A stretch of 64,000 bases of DNA, taken from the NCBI RefSeq assembly GCF_003033885.1, contig NZ_CP024081.1, positions 3,348,046-3,412,045 on the forward strand, in the 5' to 3' direction. Positions 53,129 to 61,888 of this stretch are shown piece after piece. A program made the translations under genes and the position numbers. Below the pieces are notes generated by a model. The model saw only the letters and a list, made by a program, of their open reading frames with translations. It was not told the DNA's origin and made no database searches. This stretch comes from Pseudomonas rhizophila. Its GTDB lineage: Bacteria; Pseudomonadota; Gammaproteobacteria; Pseudomonadales; Pseudomonadaceae. Position 1 is the first letter of the stretch, and every line of letters starts with the position of its first letter.

Positions 53129-54295
53129 ATGAATCCTGTAGCAGCCAAAATAAGAATGGGCTTTGTCGGCGGTGGAGAGGGCGCTTTCATTGGCCAGGCC
53201 CACCGTCAGGCCGCGGGTCTGGACGGTGGTTTTGAACTGGTGTGCGGTGCGTTCAGCCGTGATGCGCACAACAATCAGCAGACTGGCGCGGCCCTGGGGC
53301 TGGCCGCGTCCCGTTGTTACAGCGATTGGCAAGGCATGCTCGACAGCGAAGCGGCGCTGCCGGCCCATCTGCGCATGGAACTGCTGGTCATCGTCACCCC
53401 CAATCATCTGCACGCCCCCATCGCCAACCAGGCGCTGCAGGCGGGTTTTCATGTGTTCAGTGAAAAGCCCGCCGCTATGAACCTGCGTGAGTTGCTGGCC
53501 CTCAAGCAAGTGCTTCAAAGCAGCGGCCGGCTCTACGGCCTGGCTCACACCTACCTGGGTTATCCGATGGTCTGGCAGGCCCGGGAGATGGTGCGCACCG
53601 GCGTGATCGGTGCGGTGCGCAAAGTGCTGGTCGAATACCCCCAGGGCTGGCTCAGTCAGGACGTCGCCGGGCAAGGCAACAAACAGGCCGGCTGGCGCGA
53701 CGATCCTCAACAGTCAGGGTTGGGTGGTTGCATTGGCGACATCGGCACCCATGCGTTTTCCCTGGCGGAGTTCGTCGCCGACCAACCCATCGAGCAGATA
53801 TGCGCGGCGTTGGGCACCCACATCCCGGGTCGGCAACTGGACGACGACGCGGCGATGCTGTTGCGCATGGCCGGTGGTGCCAGCGGCGTGCTGATTGCCA
53901 GTCAGGTCTGCGCAGGTGAAGAGAACCCGCTGAAAATCCGTCTGTATGGCGATAAGGGTGGCTTGGAATGGCGCCAGGAAGAACCGGCCAGCCTGATCCA
54001 TCGTCCCCTCGACCAACCCCTGCGAGTCTTGCGGTCCGGTGTGGGCCAGTCCTGGCTGTGTGAGGCCGCCCGCCAGCGGATGCGGCTGCCGGCCGGGCAT
54101 CCTGAAGGTTATCTGGAAGCCATGGCCAACCTCTATGGCGATTTTGCCCGTGCCATACGGGCCGCCGCGCCAGGGCCAGACGCCCCCGGCGTACCCGGCA
54201 TCGAAACCGGTCTGCGGGGCATGGCCTTTATCGAAGCGGCCATTGCCAACCATCGCGGCGATACCAAGTGGACCGCACTGGCCTGCACACAATGA
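53129..54295 (+). CDS. Gfo/Idh/MocA-family oxidoreductase
   Basis: 388-aa NAD(P)-dependent dehydrogenase. The Rossmann fold begins with GFVGGGEGAF (11-20), and the family's EKP motif is at 112-114. The catalytic Asp203 and His207 lie in GDIGTHAF. Members with this neighbourhood oxidise a sugar or glycoside hydroxyl to a keto group (compare E. coli YcjS). AGAGAG precedes the ATG. First gene of the operon controlled by the LacI-type protein; its stop overlaps the next possible ATG. Confidence 0.92.
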   Translation: MNPVAAKIRMGFVGGGEGAFIGQAHRQAAGLDGGFELVCGAFSRDAHNNQQTGAALGLAASRCYSDWQGMLDSEAALPAHLRMELLVIVTPNHLHAPIANQALQAGFHVFSEKPAAMNLRELLALKQVLQSSGRLYGLAHTYLGYPMVWQAREMVRTGVIGAVRKVLVEYPQGWLSQDVAGQGNKQAGWRDDPQQSGLGGCIGDIGTHAFSLAEFVADQPIEQICAALGTHIPGRQLDDDAAMLLRMAGGASGVLIASQVCAGEENPLKIRLYGDKGGLEWRQEEPASLIHRPLDQPLRVLRSGVGQSWLCEAARQRMRLPAGHPEGYLEAMANLYGDFARAIRAAAPGPDAPGVPGIETGLRGMAFIEAAIANHRGDTKWTALACTQ

Positions 54296-54312
54296 ATCAG
54301 GAGAGCCCCGCC

Positions 54313-55392
54313 GTGAATCTCATTGCCCAAACACCGACAGGCCTGCGTGGCCCGGGTATTTTCCTGGCGCAGTTCATGTCCGCCGACGCGCCGTTCGACA
54401 CCCTGGCGAACATCGCCCAATGGGCGGCCGCACAAGGTTACAAGGCCATCCAGCTGCCGACGTCGGGCACGCAATACATCGACCTGGCCCGCGCCGCCGA
54501 GAGCCAGGAATACTGCGACGAACTCAAGGCCATTTGCGCCCAGGCCGGTGTCCAGATCAGTGAGTTGTCGACGCACCTGCAAGGCCAGTTGGTGGCGGTG
54601 CATCCGGCGTTCGACGCACTGTTCGACGACTTCGCCCCGGCCCATCTGCGCGGTCAGCCCCAGGCTCGGACCGAATGGGCGATAGAGCAATTGAAGCTCG
54701 CCGCCCGCGCCAGCCAGCGACTGGGCCTCACCGCCCATGCGACGTTTTCCGGTGCGCTGTTGTGGCCGTACCTGTACCCGTGGCCGCAACGCCCCTCTGG
54801 CCTGGTGGAGCAGGGATTCGCCGAACTGGCCCGACGCTGGTTGCCCATTCTGGACTGCTTCGACGCAGCCGGCGTGGACCTGTGCTACGAGATCCATCCG
54901 GGTGAAGACCTGCACGACGGCGCCTCGTTCGAGCGCTTTTTGCAGGCCGTCGATCATCACCCTCGGGCAGCGATCCTCTACGACCCCAGCCATCTGCTCC
55001 TGCAGCAGATGGACTACCTGGGCTTCATCGATCGCTATCACGAGCGCATCCGCATGTTCCACGTCAAGGACGCCGAGTTCCGGCCCGACGCTCGTTCCGG
55101 CGTGTACGGCGGCTATCAGGGCTGGGTTGATCGTCCTGGGCGGTTCCGTTCGCTGGGCGATGGCCAGATCGATTTCAAATCGATCTTCAGCAAACTGACC
55201 CAATACGATTTCAGCGGCTGGGCGGTGTTGGAGTGGGAGTGTTGCCTGAAGGACTCGCAACAGGGCGCCGCAGAAGGCGCGGCGTTCATTGAGCGACACA
55301 TGATCAGCAAGACCCGAAAGGCGTTTGACGATTTTGCCGGGGTAACGGCCGATGAAGATTCCAACCGGAGGTTGTTGGGCCTGTTGAGGTAA
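54313..55392 (+). CDS. Sugar phosphate isomerase/epimerase-type TIM-barrel protein
   Basis: 359-aa xylose-isomerase-like TIM barrel (AP endonuclease 2 superfamily). Metal-site residues are recognisable in CYEIHPGEDL, ILYDPSHLLLQQM, FHVKDAEF and VLEWECCLKD. In comparable operons such enzymes epimerise, isomerise or cleave 3-keto sugars made by a Gfo/Idh/MocA partner (compare YcjR). Two starts are possible: ATG at 54292 overlapping the previous stop, or GTG at 54313 preceded by AGGAGAG at 7 nt, which I prefer. The protein is longer than typical members (about 280 aa). Confidence 0.88.
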   Translation: MNLIAQTPTGLRGPGIFLAQFMSADAPFDTLANIAQWAAAQGYKAIQLPTSGTQYIDLARAAESQEYCDELKAICAQAGVQISELSTHLQGQLVAVHPAFDALFDDFAPAHLRGQPQARTEWAIEQLKLAARASQRLGLTAHATFSGALLWPYLYPWPQRPSGLVEQGFAELARRWLPILDCFDAAGVDLCYEIHPGEDLHDGASFERFLQAVDHHPRAAILYDPSHLLLQQMDYLGFIDRYHERIRMFHVKDAEFRPDARSGVYGGYQGWVDRPGRFRSLGDGQIDFKSIFSKLTQYDFSGWAVLEWECCLKDSQQGAAEGAAFIERHMISKTRKAFDDFAGVTADEDSNRRLLGLLR

Positions 55393-55429
55393 CCGGCCCA
55401 ACCCAAAACCCTATGGCGAGCAAACTCAT

Positions 55430-55519
55430 TGTGGGAGCAAGGCTGGCCCGCGATGAACGAAAACGCGATTCAACGGTTGGACCGCGGCGCGGCCATCGCG
55501 GGCCAGCCTTGCTCCCACA
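55430..55519. repeat. REP inverted-repeat pair inside the operon (GGAGCAAGGCTGGCCCGCG type)
   Basis: Arms TGTGGGAGCAAGGCTGGCCC... (55430-55455) and their complement (55493-55519) lie between the epimerase and the permease genes. They may partly separate expression of the permease from the two enzymes. Confidence 0.9.
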
Positions 55520-55559
55520 GCGGCTCGCCACAACAGCACTTCTGAGCATTTTTCTTCAC

Positions 55560-55574
55560 AAGAACAACAATAAA
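55560..55574 (+). promoter_or_regulatory. Hfq/Crc-type AAN-triplet motif before the permease
   Basis: Five consecutive AAN triplets (AAG AAC AAC AAT AAA) lie 12 nt before the permease ATG, overlapping where the ribosome would bind. This is the pattern recognised by Hfq-Crc in Pseudomonas carbon catabolite repression. Confidence 0.6.
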
Positions 55575-55586
55575 ACGGTGACTGTC

Positions 55587-56819
55587 ATGACCACGATGAA
55601 CGCACGCTTGAGCGTGATGATGTTTCTGCAGTTCTTTATCTGGGGTGGCTGGTTCGTCACCCTGGGGACCTTTTTGTCCAGCACCCTGGGCGCCAGCGGT
55701 GGGCAGATCGGCATGGCGTTCTCCACCCAGTCCTGGGGAGCGATCATTGCCCCCTTCGTGATCGGCCTGATCGCCGACCGCTACTTCAATGCCGAACGCA
55801 TCCTGGCGGTGCTGCATCTGTTGGGCGCGGTGTTGTTGTATCAGCTGTATGCGGCGGCGGATTTCAACGTGTTCTACCCGTACGTGCTGGCGTACATGGT
55901 GATCTACATGCCGACCCTGGCCCTGGTCAATTCCGTGGCGTTCCGCCAGATGCGCGACCCGGCGCTGGAGTTCTCCCGTATCCGGGTGTGGGGCACGATC
56001 GGCTGGATCGTCGCCGGCGTGGTGATCAGCTTTGTGTTTGCCTGGGATTCGCGCGAAGCGATCTCGGCGGGCGGCTTGCGCAATACCTTCCTGATGGCCG
56101 GCATCGCCTCGCTGGTCTTGGGACTCTACAGCTTCACGTTGCCGGCCACCGCACCGCTCAAGGCGCAAGCGAGCGCAGGTGGCGTCAAACAGCTGCTGGG
56201 CCTGGATGCCTTGGGCCTGTTGAAGGATCGCAGCTACCTGGTGTTCTTCATCGCCTCGATCCTGATCTGCATCCCCCTGGCCTTCTATTACCAGAACGCC
56301 AACCCGTTCCTGGCCGAAACCGGCATGACCAACCCCACGGCGAAAATGGCCATCGGGCAAGTCTCCGAAGTGCTGTTCATGTTGCTGTTGCCGCTGTTCA
56401 TCCAGCGCTTCGGCATCAAGTTGGCGCTGCTGGTAGGCATGCTGGCCTGGGCGCTGCGTTACGTGCTGTTCGCCTACGGCAATAACGGCGACCTGGCGTT
56501 CATGCTCTTCACCGGCATTGCCCTGCACGGCATCTGCTATGACTTCTTTTTTGTCTCGGGGCAGATCTACACCGATGCCAAGGCGCCGGAGCGTTTTCGC
56601 AGCTCGGCCCAGGGGCTGATTACGTTGGCGACCTATGGCGTGGGCATGCTGATCGGCTTCTGGGTGGCGGGGCAGGTGACCGATCACTATGCCGTGGACG
56701 GCGGCCATGAGTGGAGGAGCATCTGGTTGTTCCCGGCCGGTTTTGCGCTGCTGGTGTTTGTCTGCTTCCTGTTTACCTTCAACGGCCGGCAGGCGGTCGT
56801 GGCCGCTTCTAAGGCCTGA
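55587..56819 (+). CDS. MFS permease, nucleoside:H+ symporter type
   Basis: 410-aa transporter with 12 predicted helices, related to NupG/XapB (nucleoside:H+ symporter family of the MFS). Conserved N-terminal LQFFIWGGWFVTLGTFL and the loop FSRIRVWGTIGWI are visible. With the oxidoreductase and TIM-barrel genes it likely imports the sugar or glycoside that they process; nucleosides are an alternative. The ATG at 55587 has only a weak ribosome site (ACGGTGA), and an AAN-rich Hfq/Crc motif precedes it. Confidence 0.9.
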   Translation: MTTMNARLSVMMFLQFFIWGGWFVTLGTFLSSTLGASGGQIGMAFSTQSWGAIIAPFVIGLIADRYFNAERILAVLHLLGAVLLYQLYAAADFNVFYPYVLAYMVIYMPTLALVNSVAFRQMRDPALEFSRIRVWGTIGWIVAGVVISFVFAWDSREAISAGGLRNTFLMAGIASLVLGLYSFTLPATAPLKAQASAGGVKQLLGLDALGLLKDRSYLVFFIASILICIPLAFYYQNANPFLAETGMTNPTAKMAIGQVSEVLFMLLLPLFIQRFGIKLALLVGMLAWALRYVLFAYGNNGDLAFMLFTGIALHGICYDFFFVSGQIYTDAKAPERFRSSAQGLITLATYGVGMLIGFWVAGQVTDHYAVDGGHEWRSIWLFPAGFALLVFVCFLFTFNGRQAVVAASKA

Positions 56820-56823
56820 GGTG

Positions 56824-56855
56824 CTGGACGTCAGTCATTTATGGCTGACGTCCAG
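56824..56855. terminator. 11-bp stem shared by convergent 3' ends
   Basis: CTGGACGTCAG / CTGACGTCCAG with a 10-nt loop straddles the stop codon of the PL7 gene and starts 4 nt after the permease stop. The last codons of the PL7 gene form one arm. T-tracts are poor on both strands. Confidence 0.55.
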
Positions 56856-57491
56856 TTTGGTGTAGGTCACTTTCCCGCCTTCGCTGGAAGAACCGACGTT
56901 GTCCAGGGTGTAGACGCCGGCCTTGAAGTAAAAGTTGTAGCCATGCCAGGCGCGGTCCAGCTTCACCTGCTTGCCAACGTTGTTGATCAGCACCGTGAGC
57001 TTGCCTTGCTTGTCCATTTGCAGGGAGTAGCTGAAGGTTTTGTTCAGTGCCACTTTCGGCACGGTATAGATCACCGGGCTCTTCTTGTCCTTGGGTTTTA
57101 CCCGATATTCCACATCGATGTTGCCGGTGCCCTTGGCGTAGCGATACACCAGCTTCAACAGCGGCGTAGGGGCATCCTTGGCGTGGATCTGCGCCACGAC
57201 TACACGGCCCTGGGAAGGGACCTGGTTCACCGCCAAAGTACCTTTGAGGGTATTGACGCCGCTGTTGTAACGCCAGTTGCGCAACTTGCCGTCTTTGGTG
57301 GTTTCGCGCAATTCGGAGCGCGGATAGTCACTTTTACCGGTGTGGGAGCCGGTTACCGGCGCCCAGAAGACAATCCGCTCGCCGGAGCGGTTGAAATACT
57401 TGTTCTGCAGCGTCGGCATGGCCTTGGTCGCCACGACCTGCGCCGGGGTCTGCACGGGCAGGGTGATGTTCCAGACAGTCAAATCGATCAT
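56835..57491 (-). CDS. Polysaccharide lyase family 7 (alginate lyase-like)
   Basis: 218-aa beta-jelly-roll protein of PL7. The three conserved active-site strands are YPRSELRET (Arg58-Glu62 region), QIHA (Gln101-His103) and YFKAGVY (188-194). The last usually continues N/xQ but here reads YTLDN, so the conserved Gln position is Leu. No signal peptide is present, as in the small PL7 proteins of Pseudomonas like PA1167. It might cleave alginate inside the cell, after lysis or by an unusual export route. GGAG 9 nt upstream supports the ATG at 57491. Confidence 0.88.
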   Translation of the reverse strand: MIDLTVWNITLPVQTPAQVVATKAMPTLQNKYFNRSGERIVFWAPVTGSHTGKSDYPRSELRETTKDGKLRNWRYNSGVNTLKGTLAVNQVPSQGRVVVAQIHAKDAPTPLLKLVYRYAKGTGNIDVEYRVKPKDKKSPVIYTVPKVALNKTFSYSLQMDKQGKLTVLINNVGKQVKLDRAWHGYNFYFKAGVYTLDNVGSSSEGGKVTYTKLDVSHK

Positions 57492-57728
57492 GGTCAATGC
57501 TCCGACGGAACCGGCCATTACTCATCAGCCGGAATGGGCAAGATTACCTTCCGTGGCACAGTGTCCATGGTATCGACGGGGGCCTGTTTAGCTGCAGAGG
57601 CAACTGACGAATGGCTCTGCGCTGAGCCTTGCGGCCGGTTGAGCGCAGTGATGTCAATTTGACGCTGATCGGTTAGAGTACGCGCCGCCCGAGAGATGGA
57701 TCCCGGGCGTTTTCTCATGGAGTATTCA

Positions 57729-58064
57729 ATGAACCACCTCAGCAAAATTGTCGCCTGCGCACTGGTTGGCCTGGCCCTGGCGGGTTGCACCGGCACCCCG
57801 ATGAAAACCAAGCAGTACGACAGCAGCCAATACACCGTGGTCGGCCACAGTGAAGCGAAGGCCACCGGCCTGCTGCTGTTCGGCATGATCCCGATCCGCC
57901 AGAACAACCGTTTCGTGCGCGCTCAGAATGCCGCGATCCTGGCCAAGGGCGGCGATGCCATGATCAACACCCAGGTGCAGGAAGACTGGTTCTGGGCCTG
58001 GGTCCTGACCGGTTACACCACCAAGGTGTCCGGTGATGTGGTCAAGCTGAAAACCGTTCAGTAA
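57729..58064 (+). CDS. Small putative lipoprotein
   Basis: 111-aa protein with a clear lipoprotein signal (hydrophobic residues 6-18, lipobox LAGC, Cys about 20). The mature part has the pattern GHSEAKATGLLLFGMIPI followed by RAQNAAILAKGGDAMINTQ, reminiscent of TRL-like small lipoproteins that use repeated GxA/GxAM motifs. GGAG 9 nt upstream of the ATG. Function unknown; likely outer-membrane anchored. Confidence 0.82.
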   Translation: MNHLSKIVACALVGLALAGCTGTPMKTKQYDSSQYTVVGHSEAKATGLLLFGMIPIRQNNRFVRAQNAAILAKGGDAMINTQVQEDWFWAWVLTGYTTKVSGDVVKLKTVQ

Positions 58065-58132
58065 GACTCACGCTGTTGTGGGGGAGGGATGTGCAGTGCC
58101 GGCTGGCGCGGATCGATCTGATCCAAACACTG

Positions 58133-58687
58133 CTAGTCAACAGTACGAGCACTTTCCTCCTCCCGAAGCCCAAGGCTCATGTCATCGCAGCTTTGCGACC
58201 AGGCGCTGAGCCATTCGGGCATGGCCGGTGAGTGTTCGGCCAACCCCAGTGCGCGAATAAACTCTCCCGGTGCAATCGTGCCTTGGGCCGAACGGAACAG
58301 GCCGCGCATCATCACCACGCCCACCACGCGCCCCTGGCTCAGGAAGCGGTGTTCCATGAAGGTCCACTTCTCGTCCCAGCCCAGCAGGCGGGTGTGCACT
58401 TCGAACGCTTCGAACAGCTTCAGCTCCCGGCGAAACTTACCCCACACATCCCCCACGATCGGCACTGCCCGGTTGCGCAAGGCCACTTTGTAGGCGCCGC
58501 TGCGCAGCACGTAATCCATACGCCCTACGTCGGCAAGGGTGAAATAGCGGCCGTTGGTGACATGGCGGTTGAGGTCCAGGTCCAACGGCCACACCCGCAT
58601 GCGCACCACGGTGGTATCCAGGGGGCCGGTCGGCTTGCGCCAGGGACGACGAAACAGCATGAGCAACAGTCGGAACCAGAGATTCAT
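58133..58687 (-). CDS. Acyl-CoA thioesterase-like hotdog protein
   Basis: 184-aa single hotdog domain of the 4HBT/Them6-like kind. The conserved N-terminal helix motif DLDLNRHVTNGRYF (about 36-49) carries the usual DxxxHVxN signature, followed by FEVHTRLLGWDEKW. Substrate probably acyl-CoA; not proven. Stand-alone gene with a basic N-terminus (LFRRPWRKP). Confidence 0.87.
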   Translation of the reverse strand: MNLWFRLLLMLFRRPWRKPTGPLDTTVVRMRVWPLDLDLNRHVTNGRYFTLADVGRMDYVLRSGAYKVALRNRAVPIVGDVWGKFRRELKLFEAFEVHTRLLGWDEKWTFMEHRFLSQGRVVGVVMMRGLFRSAQGTIAPGEFIRALGLAEHSPAMPEWLSAWSQSCDDMSLGLREEESARTVD

Positions 58688-59018
58688 AAATACGCCCGCG
58701 AGGGTGGAAAACGCCGCACTTTAGACAGGCGCCGAGGCCTGGGCTAGGTGCGCAAATGACTGTTTTCGTGGAAATCGCGCATTTGGGACATGTCCGGCGG
58801 GTTTGAACTCATCAGGAACCTGAGTTTGCGACGGCTGCGCCGCCGAGCGGGAGCAAGCTCCCTCGCCATAAAGGGCACTTTGGATTATCGATCGTTCCCA
58901 CGCTCCTGCGTAGGAACGTCGCCAGGGACGCTCCGCGTTCCGCTTCTGGAAGGTGACGCAGAGCGTCACGGGATGCATTCCCACGCAGAGCGTGGGAACG
59001 ATCAACAAAGGCACAACC
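58688..59018. other. 331-bp spacer with a MITE-like palindrome
   Basis: Non-coding. It contains a degenerate REP-like fragment near 58845-58870 and a 114-bp palindromic element (58890-59003). Frames within it are created by the repeats. Confidence 0.6.
58890..59003. repeat. MITE-like 114-bp palindromic repeat
   Basis: The ends GATCGTTCCCACGCTC and GAGCGTGGGAACGATC are exact 16-bp reverse complements. Internal hairpins include GTGACGC/GCGTCAC. Elements with these ends are widespread in Pseudomonas intergenic regions (from memory). Confidence 0.85.
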
Positions 59019-59399
59019 TCAGCCTTTGGCCGCCATCGCAGTCACTTCCACTCGCATTCCTTCAACCGCCAGCGCCGCCACGCCCACTGCGGCGCGTACC
59101 GGCCAGGGTTTGGCGAAGAAACGCTGATACACCTCGTTGAAGGCCGCGCGGTCGGCCATGTCGGTGAGGTAGATGGTCAGGTGCAAGACCCGGTCCATGG
59201 AGCTGCCGGCGCCTTCCAGGGCTGTCTTGAGCGCCTGCAATGTGCATTCGCTTTGCAAGGTGATGTCACCCAGTTCCAGGCTGCCGTCAGGGCGAGTGGG
59301 GATCTGGGTAGAAACCAGCAGGCCGCCGAAGCCGGCGACGTCGGAAGAGATGGAGTCCGCGTCCGGGTCGGGGATGAACGTGATGTCTTGGTTTGCCAT
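59019..59399 (-). CDS. RidA/YjgF/YER057c/UK114-family protein
   Basis: 126-aa chorismate-mutase-like fold protein. The key Arg of the enamine/imine deaminases is present at Arg102 (PVRAAVGVAAL) with Glu118, so deaminase activity is possible, although the surrounding SxVxVxxL pattern is variant. N-terminus MANQDITFIPDPDADS differs from canonical RidA, so it is a paralogue. 37 nt after the kefB stop on the same strand. Confidence 0.88.
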   Translation of the reverse strand: MANQDITFIPDPDADSISSDVAGFGGLLVSTQIPTRPDGSLELGDITLQSECTLQALKTALEGAGSSMDRVLHLTIYLTDMADRAAFNEVYQRFFAKPWPVRAAVGVAALAVEGMRVEVTAMAAKG

Positions 59400-59436
59400 G
59401 AAAGCCTCTTGTTCAGGAAAGGGTTAAGGGGACGGA

Positions 59437-61263
59437 TCAGCTGCGCGCCTCATCCGTTTCGTTTCGATGATGGTCAGGCCAACTGTCGACGGGGCGCGCA
59501 CGGTCTTCGTTGAACATTTCGGTGAGCAACGCGTTGGTGCGCTGGTAGGCGTCGTGCCTGAACTTGAGGTCGTCTTCCGGCTGGGCGACGATTTCCTCCA
59601 GCATCTGCAGATTCAAACGACGGAACTGATCCGCGCGCTCGCGCGCTTCGTAAGCCCCGACGCCCATCTGCACCAGCGCATTTCGGCCCAATGCCAGCGC
59701 GCTCTCGAAGGTTTCCCGCTCGGCGGTCTCTACGCCCATCTGCCGCAGGGTGATCAGGTGCCCCATGTCCCGCGCACGGACGATCAGTTTCAACGCGGGG
59801 AAGTGCTCCTGGGCCAGTCGGGTCAGCGTCAGGTTGTCCTGCTGGTCGTCAATCGCATTGATCAGCACCACCGCCTGGCCGGCGCCGGCCGCGTGGAGCA
59901 GATCGAGGCGAGTGGCGTCGCCGTAGAACACTTTTACGCCGAATTTGCGCAGCGTCTCGATGTTGTCGGGGTCATGGTCCAACACCACCACCTCGACGCC
60001 GCAGGACATCAAGAGACGCCCGGCGATCTGTCCGAAGCGGCCGAACCCGGCGATGATCACCCGTGGGTTCTGCTGATCGACGAGGTCGGATTCCTGGCGG
60101 TCTTTCTTGGTGGCGGACTCTATTCGATCCAGCAGCAGGATCAGCAAAGGCGTCAGGCACATGGACAGGGCCACCGCCAGCGTCAGGCTCTTGCCCCACT
60201 GGTCGGTCAGAATGCCGGCCAGCGTGGCGGCGCCGAACACCACGAAGGCGAACTCGCTGCCCTGGCCGAGCAACACCGCTTGCCATGAGCGTTGGCCGGC
60301 AGGGACGTTCAGCAAACGGCTGACGGCCTTGATCACCAGCAATTTGATCAGAATGAAACCCAGGGTCAGGGTCATGACCTTCAGCGGTGCATTGATCAGC
60401 GTGCCGAAATCGATCGACATGCCGACACCGATAAAAAACAACCCCAGCAGTAAGCCTTTGAACGGTTCGATGTCGCTTTCCAGGGCATGGCGGTATTCAG
60501 AACTGGCCAGCAGCACCCCGGCGAGGAACGCGCCCATGGCCATCGACAAGCCGGCCTCTTCCAGCAGAAACCCGAAGCCGAACACTAGAAACAGCGCCAC
60601 GGCGCTGAAGATCTCACGCAGACCCGAGCGCGCGGCGAAGCGCAGCAGCGGGCGCGTCACGTAGCGTCCCAACAGCACGACGATGCTGATGGCCACGACG
60701 ATCTTGATAATCGAAAGCACCAGAGCGGTGCCGGACGGCGTGTCGCCGTGGGCCGCCAACAACGGAATCATGGCAACCAGCGGAATGGCCGCGATGTCCT
60801 GGAACAGCAGGACGGCGAAGCTGCTGCGCCCGACGGCGGTCGACGTCAGGTTGCGCTCGTTCATGGCTTGCATGGCGATGGCCGTGGAGGACAGGCTCAG
60901 GGTCAGGCCGACCAGCAGCGCGGCCGTCCAATTCAGCCCCAGGGCCGCACAGAACACCGCGATTGCCCCGCCACAGGCGAGCATCTGCAAGGCACCGCCA
61001 CCGAACACCATCCTGCGCAACGCCCAGAGCCGCTTGGGATCGAGCTCGAGCCCGATGACGAACAGCATCAGGACGACGCCGATTTCGGCGAATTCCAGAA
61101 TCGCCTTTACGTCAGTAACGAGCTTGAGTCCCCACGGGCCGATCACGCACCCGGCCAGCAGATAACCCAACACCGGGCCCAGGCCCAACCTGACGGCAAT
61201 CGGCACGATCAACACTGCCGAACCCAGGTAGATAAGCAGTTCAATCAGGCTGTGAGTCTCCAT
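59437..61263 (-). CDS. kefB: Glutathione-regulated potassium-efflux antiporter KefB/KefC type
   Basis: 608-aa CPA2 K+/H+ antiporter. About 12-13 membrane helices occupy residues 1-385, with the family pattern in helix 1-2 ([21 protein letters not shown]). The cytoplasmic RCK/TrkA-N domain begins with [13 protein letters not shown] (near 402), the nucleotide and glutathione-adduct gate, followed by GDATRLDLL. The ATG at 61263 is 1 nt after the stop of the kefF-like gene, and GGAAGGAAGA precedes it. Electrophile defence by cytoplasmic acidification is the known role. Confidence 0.92.
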   Translation of the reverse strand: METHSLIELLIYLGSAVLIVPIAVRLGLGPVLGYLLAGCVIGPWGLKLVTDVKAILEFAEIGVVLMLFVIGLELDPKRLWALRRMVFGGGALQMLACGGAIAVFCAALGLNWTAALLVGLTLSLSSTAIAMQAMNERNLTSTAVGRSSFAVLLFQDIAAIPLVAMIPLLAAHGDTPSGTALVLSIIKIVVAISIVVLLGRYVTRPLLRFAARSGLREIFSAVALFLVFGFGFLLEEAGLSMAMGAFLAGVLLASSEYRHALESDIEPFKGLLLGLFFIGVGMSIDFGTLINAPLKVMTLTLGFILIKLLVIKAVSRLLNVPAGQRSWQAVLLGQGSEFAFVVFGAATLAGILTDQWGKSLTLAVALSMCLTPLLILLLDRIESATKKDRQESDLVDQQNPRVIIAGFGRFGQIAGRLLMSCGVEVVVLDHDPDNIETLRKFGVKVFYGDATRLDLLHAAGAGQAVVLINAIDDQQDNLTLTRLAQEHFPALKLIVRARDMGHLITLRQMGVETAERETFESALALGRNALVQMGVGAYEARERADQFRRLNLQMLEEIVAQPEDDLKFRHDAYQRTNALLTEMFNEDRARPVDSWPDHHRNETDEARS

Positions 61264-61264
61264 A

Positions 61265-61786
61265 TCAATCTTCCTTCCAGGAGGCCAGGCGTGCGCTGTA
61301 GTGTTCGATTTGTGCATCCAGGGTTTCGGACGCGCCGGCATACGCGCCGTGTACCACGACCGGCTCCAGCCAGCGCATGTGGCAGTAGACGGCCGTTGCG
61401 TGGAGGGGCTGGGCCAGCACCTGGAAGCCCGGGTAGGCGCCGATCTGGAAATGATCGTGGTTGCCACCCGTGGAGACGGCCCACAGCAGGGGCTTGTCTT
61501 TGAGGGCTGTGGCGTCTCTGCCATAGGCCCAGCCATGGGTGAACACTTTATCGATCCACAATTTCAGCAGCGGCGGCATGCTGTACCAATACATCGGGTG
61601 TTGGAGGACGAGCAGTTGGCACTGTTCGATGGCGCGTTGTTCGGCCTCGACGTCGATGTCGAAGTCCGGATAAAGATCGTAGAGAGACCGTATGACCACG
61701 TCCGGATGGCTGGATGCCCGCTGGAGCATTTGCTGGTTGACCCGTGATTGGTCAGGGTAGGGGTGGGCGTAAATGATCAGAATCAT
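61265..61786 (-). CDS. kefF: KefF-like NAD(P)H:quinone oxidoreductase, KefB activator
   Basis: 173-aa flavodoxin-like FMN protein of the NQO1/KefF/KefG family. Motifs [12 protein letters not shown] (FMN phosphate site, residues 6-17), [17 protein letters not shown] and STGGNHDHF are typical. The subunit binds and fully activates Kef antiporters. It is separated from kefB by one base, confirming pairing. kefG is an equally possible name. Confidence 0.9.
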   Translation of the reverse strand: MILIIYAHPYPDQSRVNQQMLQRASSHPDVVIRSLYDLYPDFDIDVEAEQRAIEQCQLLVLQHPMYWYSMPPLLKLWIDKVFTHGWAYGRDATALKDKPLLWAVSTGGNHDHFQIGAYPGFQVLAQPLHATAVYCHMRWLEPVVVHGAYAGASETLDAQIEHYSARLASWKED

Positions 61787-61888
61787 CAGGGCAATTCCGG
61801 TAGGCCGGTCCTGGTCAAAAGGTCGGACATCCTACCGAGGAAGGCGCGTGTTGTTTAGAACATTGTTTGCCGGCGTATGGTGCCGGGG

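Noticed and set aside
58721..59140. Open frames in the spacer before the RidA gene
   Set aside because: They are translations of the palindromic repeat at 58890-59003.
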